Assembly (NCBI GenBank): GCA_028671895.1
Contig: CM053810.1
Coordinates: 36,745,501 to 36,809,500, forward strand
DNA from: Oenanthe sinensis
Lineage: Eukaryota > Streptophyta > Magnoliopsida > Apiales > Apiaceae
Length of the DNA: 64,000 bases
Direction: 5' to 3'
A program made the translations under genes and the position numbers. Below, one piece after another: positions 59,234 through 64,000 of this stretch (position 1 is the first letter of the stretch; each line of letters starts with the position of its first letter). The notes below the pieces were generated by a model that saw nothing but the letters and a program-made list of their open reading frames with translations, made no database searches and had not been told where the DNA came from.

Positions 59234-60121
59234 ATGCCGCCAAGAAAAAGAAACACCTCAAATTCGTCTCAGAACCAAAATACTCAAGATCAAAACCCCA
59301 TGGACCCTACAGTTGCCCAACTCATTCAGTTACTACAACAGCAAACAGCTCTTTTAACCCAACAACAGCAAAGACCTTCTGCACCCCCAGCAGTTACCTT
59401 TAAATCTTTTCAAGCAGTGAAACCACCTGAATTTAAAGGATCCACAAACCCAGTAGAAGCCCAAACTTGGCTTAAGGAAATGGAAAAAGCTTTTCAGTTA
59501 GTAGACGTAGATGAAGATAAAAAGACTGAGTATGCTAGTTACTTTCTTAAAGCTGAAGCCGGTTACTGGTGGGAGTCTACGAAGATGCTTCAGGATGAAG
59601 GTGTGATTTCTTAGGATCGGTTTACAGAATTGTTTTTAGAAAAGTACTTTCCTAGTTTCATGAAGGACCAGATGGAAATTAAATTTCTAGAACTGAAGCA
59701 AGGAGGTATGAGTGTAGCAGAGTACGAGGCCAAGTTTTCTGAGATGGCCAGGTTTGTGCCAGAATTTGTCAACACTGATGTCAAGAAGGCTAAGAGGTTT
59801 CAGCAAGGCCTAAGGCCATGGATTAGAAGTAGGGTAGCAGTTTTTGAGCTGCAAAGCTTTACTGCAATAGTTCAAAAAGCAATGATCGTGGAAGGAGAAA
59901 GTGACATGTCCCAGAAAGAGAAGGATAACAGAAAAAGAAAGTTTGGTGCTAGGGAAGACAGTCAGGGACATGGTAATTTTAGAAACAAGTTTCATAGAAG
60001 GCCAGAAGGTCAGAGAAGTGATTTCCAGCAGATCAAGAATGGTAATGATGGAGGAGGGAGACAAAACAATAAAGCTCAAGGTTTCAACTAGCCGAAGGCC
60101 ATCAGACAGTTTGTTCCTGAA

Positions 60122-60301
60122 TGCAAAATTTGTGGAAGGAAGCACTCTGGAGTTTGTAATAAGCCCAATATCACCTGCTTCAAATGCAACAGGAAAGGAC
60201 ATTATGCAGCAGAATGCAACAGTCAGAGTCAGAATCAAAATCAAAAGTCAGGGATCAAATGCTATAAGTGTGGCAAGCTAGGTCACATGGCAAGGGAATG
60301 C
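60122..60301 (+). other. Gag nucleocapsid zinc knuckles (element 2)
   Basis: Three Cys/His clusters in order: CKICGRKHSGVC (a C-x2-C-x3-H-x3-C variant), CFKCNRKGHYAAEC and CYKCGKLGHMAREC (both the standard C-x2-C-x4-H-x4-C knuckle). These bind element RNA during packaging. Element 1 retains the same three. Confidence 0.9.
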
Positions 60302-60415
60302 AAGGAACCTACACAGCCTACCAATGTTCTCCGAATAGCTGGAACTCCGTCTCAATCTTCAGCACATCAATCTAGAGCCAGAACCTTCAACATGACTCAG
60401 AAAGAAGCTATTCAG

Positions 60416-60740
60416 GACGTGGATGTGATATCAGGTACACTTCCTGTTAACTCAGTGCAAGCTAGTGTATTGATTGATTCAGGAGCTACTAAGTCTTTTG
60501 TATCTCAAGATTTCCTTGGTAAATTGCAATGTGAAGTCCGACCTTTGGATCAAGCCTTAGTTATAGAAGTAGCTAACCAGGCAACGATTCCAGTAAGCCA
60601 AGTTTGTCCTAGTTGTGACATTGAAATAGGCAGTTGTCATTTTCTTGCTAACTTAATACCTTTTAAGTTAGGTGAATTCGATGTAATTCTAGGGATGGAT
60701 TGGTTGTCAGAATACAAGGCTCAAATAGATTGTAGGAATA
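60416..60740 (+). other. Aspartic protease domain (element 2)
   Basis: The active-site motif DSGA is at 60476-60487, preceded by VLI. The downstream flap/core motif DVILGMDWL is near 60680-60707. It would cleave the polyprotein into Gag, RT-RNase H and integrase. Confidence 0.92.
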
Positions 60741-61087
60741 AGAAGTTAAAGTTGAAAACCCTAGAAGGAGAAGAAGTTGAATTTCGAGGTACCCGACAAG
60801 TCAAGAAGTTTTTGAATATTGCTCAGGCAAAGAGATTCCTGCGTCAAGGATGTGAGGCTTACCTAGCCTATGTTGTAGACACTGAGAAGAAGTCGGTTCA
60901 GTTAGAAGATGTTCCTATCGTCAACGAATTTCCCGACGTATTTCCAGAAGAATTACCAGGCTTACCTTCCGATAGGGAAATAGAATTCTCCATTGATTTA
61001 GCTCCAGGCACTGAGCCAGTTTCCAAAGCTCCGTATAGAATGGCGCCAGTTGAGATGAAAGAATTGGCGAGTCAAATACAAGATCTC

Positions 61088-61640
61088 TTGGATAAAGGAA
61101 TTATAAGGCCTAGTGTATCCCCCTGGGGAGCACCAGTTCTGTTTGTTAAGAAGAAGGATGGAAGCATGAGGTTGTGCATAGATTACCGAGAATTAAATAA
61201 GCTAACCATCAAGAACAAGTACCCGTTGCCGAGGATCGATGATCTTTTTGACCAGCTGAAAGGAGCCGAATGGTTCTCAAAAATTGATTTAAGGTCCGGA
61301 TACCATCAACTCAAGATCAAACCTGAAGATGTATCTAAAACAGCATTCAGAACAAGGTACGGACACTATGAATTTTTAGTTATGGCTTTTGGATTGACAA
61401 ATGCCCCAGCAGCGTTTATGGATCTGATGAACAGAGTCTTTAAGAAATATTTAGACAAGTTTGTGATTGTTTTCATCGACGACATCCTGATATATTCCAA
61501 GTCAGAAGAAGAACATGCAGATCATTTGAGAATTGCTTTAGAGACCTTAAGAAAGGAAAAGTTGTATGCGAAGTTTTCAAAATGTGAATTTTGGTTGAAG
61601 GAGGTACAATTCTTAGGTCATGTTGTTAGCAGAGAAGGCA
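61088..61640 (+). other. Reverse transcriptase domain (element 2)
   Basis: Motifs seen in order: SPWGAPVLFVKKKDGSMR, IDYRELNKLT, PLPRIDDL, the KIDLRSGYHQ block with the first catalytic Asp, FGLTNAPAAF, and VFIDDILIYS with the Asp pair at 61478-61483. Intact here; the second Asp of the pair is Val in element 1. Confidence 0.95.
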
Positions 61641-61891
61641 TCAAAGTTGATCCGGCAAAGATAGAAGCAGTGATGAAATGGGACAGGCCAAGGACTCTAA
61701 CAGAAGTTAGAAGTTTTCTGGGTTTAGCAGGGTACTATCGTAGATTTGTTCAAGATTTTTCAAAGATAGCTACCCCTATGACCAAATTGACAAGGAAGAA
61801 CGAAAAATTTGTATGGAATGAGAAGTGTGAAGAAAGTTTTGAAGAGTTAAAGAGGAGACTAGTGTCTGCCCCAGTATTGGTGTTACCAGAC

Positions 61892-62252
61892 GATCAAGGA
61901 AATTTTGTCATCTACAGTGACGCTTCACTCAAAGGCTTGGGATGTGTTCTGATGCAACATGGGAAAGTTATTGCATATGCTTCCAGGCAGTTAAGACCTC
62001 ATGAATTGAAATATCCTACACATGATCTGGAATTAGCTGCCATTGTATTTGTATTGAAGATTTGGAGGCACTACTTGTACGGAGAGAAGTGTGAGATTTT
62101 TACTGACCATAAGAGTTTGAAGTATATCTTTACTCAGAAAGAATTGAATATGAGACAGAGAAGATGGTTGGAATTAATCAAAGACTATGACTGCACGATC
62201 AACTACCATCCAGGCAAGGCGAATGTTGTAGCAGATGCTTTAAGTAGAAAAG
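61892..62252 (+). other. RNase H domain (element 2)
   Basis: YSDAS carries the first catalytic Asp (61919-61921), then LELAAIVF with the Glu, TDHKSL with the next Asp, and NVVADALSR at the end. It degrades the RNA strand during cDNA synthesis. Confidence 0.92.
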
Positions 62253-62529
62253 AAAGATTGAATATAATGGTTTCGTCAGAAGAATTGATCAAAGAGTTTG
62301 AGAAATTGGAAGTAGAGGTATGTGATTCTGATTCAGTGGAAGAAATGGTGTATACAATGACTTTTCAGCCAGAATTGTTAGAAAAGATCAAGAGATGTCA
62401 AGATCAGATGATGAGTCAAGACAGAGCTAAGTTGACTGGAGAAGAGTTAAAAAGTCAGAAGGACAGTGAAGGAATCTTTAGGTTTTCCTCACGAATTTGG
62501 ATCCCCAATGTTCAAGAGCTCAAGAATGA

Positions 62530-63530
62530 AATTTTGCATGATGCACATAGTTCAAGATACTCTATTCATCCAGGAAGCACAAAGATGTATAAAGACTTGA
62601 AGGAAAATTTTTGGTGGCCCAACATGAAAAGAAATGTAGCAGAGTGGATCAGTAAATGTTATACATGCCAGAGAGTCAAAGCTGAACACCAGAGGCCCAG
62701 CGGATTGTTGCAACCATTAGAAATTCCAGAATGGAAATGGGAGAATCTTGCTATGGATTTTGTAGTAGGTCTACCAAGGACTAAAGCTAATCATGATGCT
62801 ATCTGGGTAATAATAGACAGATTGACCAAGTCAGCGCACTTTCTACCGATCAACGAAAGATTTTCACTGGACAAGTTGGTTCATTTGTATCTGAAAGAGA
62901 TTGTGATGCGACATGGTGTTCCTGTATCAATAGTGTCTGACAGAGACCCGAGATTCAATTCAAGATTTTGGAAGAAGTTTCAAGAATGTTTGGGAACAAA
63001 GCTGAATATGAGTACTGCATATCATCCTCAGACAGATGGCCAGAGTGAAAGGACAATCCAAACCATTGAAGATATGTTAAGAGTTTGTGCCTTAGATTTT
63101 GAAGGAAGTTGGGACGAGCATCTACCGTTGGTGGAGTTTTCATATAATAACAGTTATCATGCTAGTATTGGGATGCCCCCGTATGAAGCTTTGTATGGAA
63201 GAAAATGCAGATCACCAGTGTGTTGGGATGAAGTTGGTGAGCGTAAGATTTTAGGTCTAGAGCTTGTGCAACAAACTAAAGAAAAGATTGAGTTGATTCA
63301 GAAAAGATTGTTAGCTGCTCAAGATAGACAAAAGAAGTATGCTGACCAGTCAAGGAAAGATATGAATTTTGAAGAAGGTGACCAAGTGTTGTTAAAGATT
63401 TCTCCGTGGAAAGGTGTGAGTAGATTTGGCAAGAGAGGAAAGCTTAATCCCAGATATATAGGACCTTTTGAAGTTTTGAAACAAGTTGGGAAAGTTGCAT
63501 ATGAATTGGCTCTACCACCGCAGATGCAGC
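62530..63530 (+). other. Integrase: HHCC, catalytic core and GPF/Y module (element 2)
   Basis: The zinc-binding His residues are at 62546 and 62567 and the Cys pair at 62657 and 62666. Catalytic residues are Asp 62756, Asp 62939 and Glu 63047; the last two are separated by 35 residues (D,D-35-E). GPF begins at 63461, a module typical of the Ty3/gypsy integrase C terminus. All intact. Confidence 0.93.
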
Positions 63531-63639
63531 ACATTCACAATGTTTTTCACGTGTCTATGCTTCGAAAGTATAATCCTGACATGAGTCATGTGATAGAATA
63601 TGAACCCTTGGAGATTCAACCTGACTTGTCCTATGTAGA

Positions 63640-63793
63640 ACAGCCTGTAGAGATTCAGGATCGTAAGGATAAAGTTTTAAGGAATAAGTCTGTTAGGCTT
63701 GTAAAGGTTTTGTGGAGAAACCCTCGAGTTGAGGAATCCACCTGGGAACTTGAGAGTGAAATGCTCGAGAAGTATCCCTATTTGTTTACTTAG
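63640..63793 (+). other. C-terminal chromodomain-like tail of integrase (element 2)
   Basis: The tail has VLWRNPRVEESTWELE with the chromodomain pattern W...TWE and a closing helix, after the link VEIQDRKDKVL. In chromoviruses this module directs integration, in some cases by binding methylated H3 tails. The N-terminal aromatic residue of canonical H3K9me readers is not obvious here, as in the group II type, so its ligand is uncertain. Confidence 0.8.
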
Positions 63794-63819
63794 GCTGATT
63801 CTGAGGACAGAATCTTTTT

Positions 63820-63832
63820 AAGGGGGGGAGAA
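63820..63832 (+). other. Polypurine tract of element 2
   Basis: aagggggggagaa immediately before the 3' LTR start, identical to element 1. Confidence 0.93.
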
Positions 63833-64000
63833 TGTAACGATCGAGGTAATTAAATCTATTTGAATAATATGAGGTATATGATTTATGTGTTTTAATGTGT
63901 TAAGATATGATATGTGGTGATTTTATATGTCCAGTTGACTGTCTGTTTGACTGTATTATGCTTAAGTGATTTAATTAAGTGATTAATTGATTTTTCATGC
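63833..64000 (+). repeat. 3' LTR of element 2, first 168 bp (truncated by window end)
   Basis: TGTAACGATCGAGGTAATT onward matches 54092-54259 with one difference by eye (gatttatg here, gatatatg in the 5' LTR). The rest lies outside the window. Confidence 0.95.

Larger units (their letters stand above)
59234..63793 (+). pseudogene. gag-pol polyprotein of element 2, one frame with two nonsense codons in gag
   Basis: From ATG 59234 to TAG 63791-63793 a single frame of 1520 codons includes Gag, zinc knuckles, protease, reverse transcriptase, RNase H, integrase and a chromodomain-like tail, with no frameshift between gag and pol. Two codons are stops: TAG at 59612 (codon 127; TGG in element 1) and TAG at 60089 (codon 286; CAG in element 1). 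Everything downstream of 60092 is open to the end (the longest ATG frame is 60287-63793). All catalytic motifs of pol look intact. The Gag core has WW at codons 116-117 and the EKYFPSFMKDQ segment. Translation of full Gag is blocked unless stops are read through, so I call it a very recently inactivated copy, possibly mobilisable in trans. Confidence 0.93.
54092..64000 (+). mobile_element. Element 2: Ty3/gypsy chromovirus-type LTR retrotransposon nested in element 1 (continues off the right edge)
   Basis: Layout is 5' LTR (54092-58194), perfect iMet-type primer binding site, ORF1 (57840-57914 and 58389-58793), gag-pol (59234-63793), polypurine tract, and start of the 3' LTR (63833 to the window end). 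Same family as element 1 but a different subfamily: LTR starts diverge after TGTAACGATCGAG. The visible 168 bp of the 3' LTR differs from the 5' LTR at one site, so this is a fairly young insertion, consistent with its being the inner element. Confidence 0.94.

Overview
This window looks like heterochromatin from a flowering plant nuclear genome, probably a eudicot. It has no single-copy host gene, rRNA, tRNA or CRISPR. About two thirds (1-42982) is one uninterrupted tandem satellite. The rest (42983-64000) is two related, nested Ty3/gypsy LTR retrotransposons of the chromovirus type, closest by eye to the Tekay/Del lineage. All coordinates and comparisons were made by reading the sequence; no alignment or database search was run.

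Satellite. The basic unit is 140 bp, built from a 60-bp and two 40-bp subunits that share a core (caagttgtt ... tcaa ... caagaatga). Two shortened unit types, 97 bp (60+37) and 100 bp (60+40), occur at fixed places. Every higher-order period I measured is a whole-number sum of these units: 477, 520, 617, 1317, 1514, 1711, 1851 and 3562 bp. The array divides into domains with different higher-order repeats. The left and middle parts (1-30.4 kb) are the most homogenised. The right part (30.4-43 kb) is more diverged.

Element 1 (from 42983) is inserted in the satellite. It has a very long 5' LTR (about 4.1 kb), a tRNA-iMet-type primer binding site, an extra gene (ORF1) upstream of gag, a gag-pol gene broken by at least five lesions plus a mutated reverse transcriptase active site, a polypurine tract, and a 3' LTR interrupted after 1321 bp. 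Element 2 (from 54092) is the interrupter. It has the same layout, a single-frame gag-pol of 1519 sense-length codons broken only by two nonsense codons in gag, and a 3' LTR that runs off the window.

The most interesting item is ORF1, present in both elements. Its predicted first exon lies inside the LTR and encodes a peptide that copies the histone H3 N-terminal tail in exact register from the initiator Met (R2 and K4-Q5-T6-A7-R8-K9 are kept). A good splice donor follows. The predicted intron spans the LTR end and the primer binding site. The second exon adds a Ser/Asp/Glu-rich segment with a SUMO-interacting-type motif and an Arg-rich helical tail. Between the two copies, the H3-like codons differ only synonymously. 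ORF1 is open in both copies although gag-pol is broken in both. The pol polyprotein ends in a chromodomain, the class of module that reads H3 tails, so the element appears to encode both an H3-tail mimic and a possible H3-tail reader.
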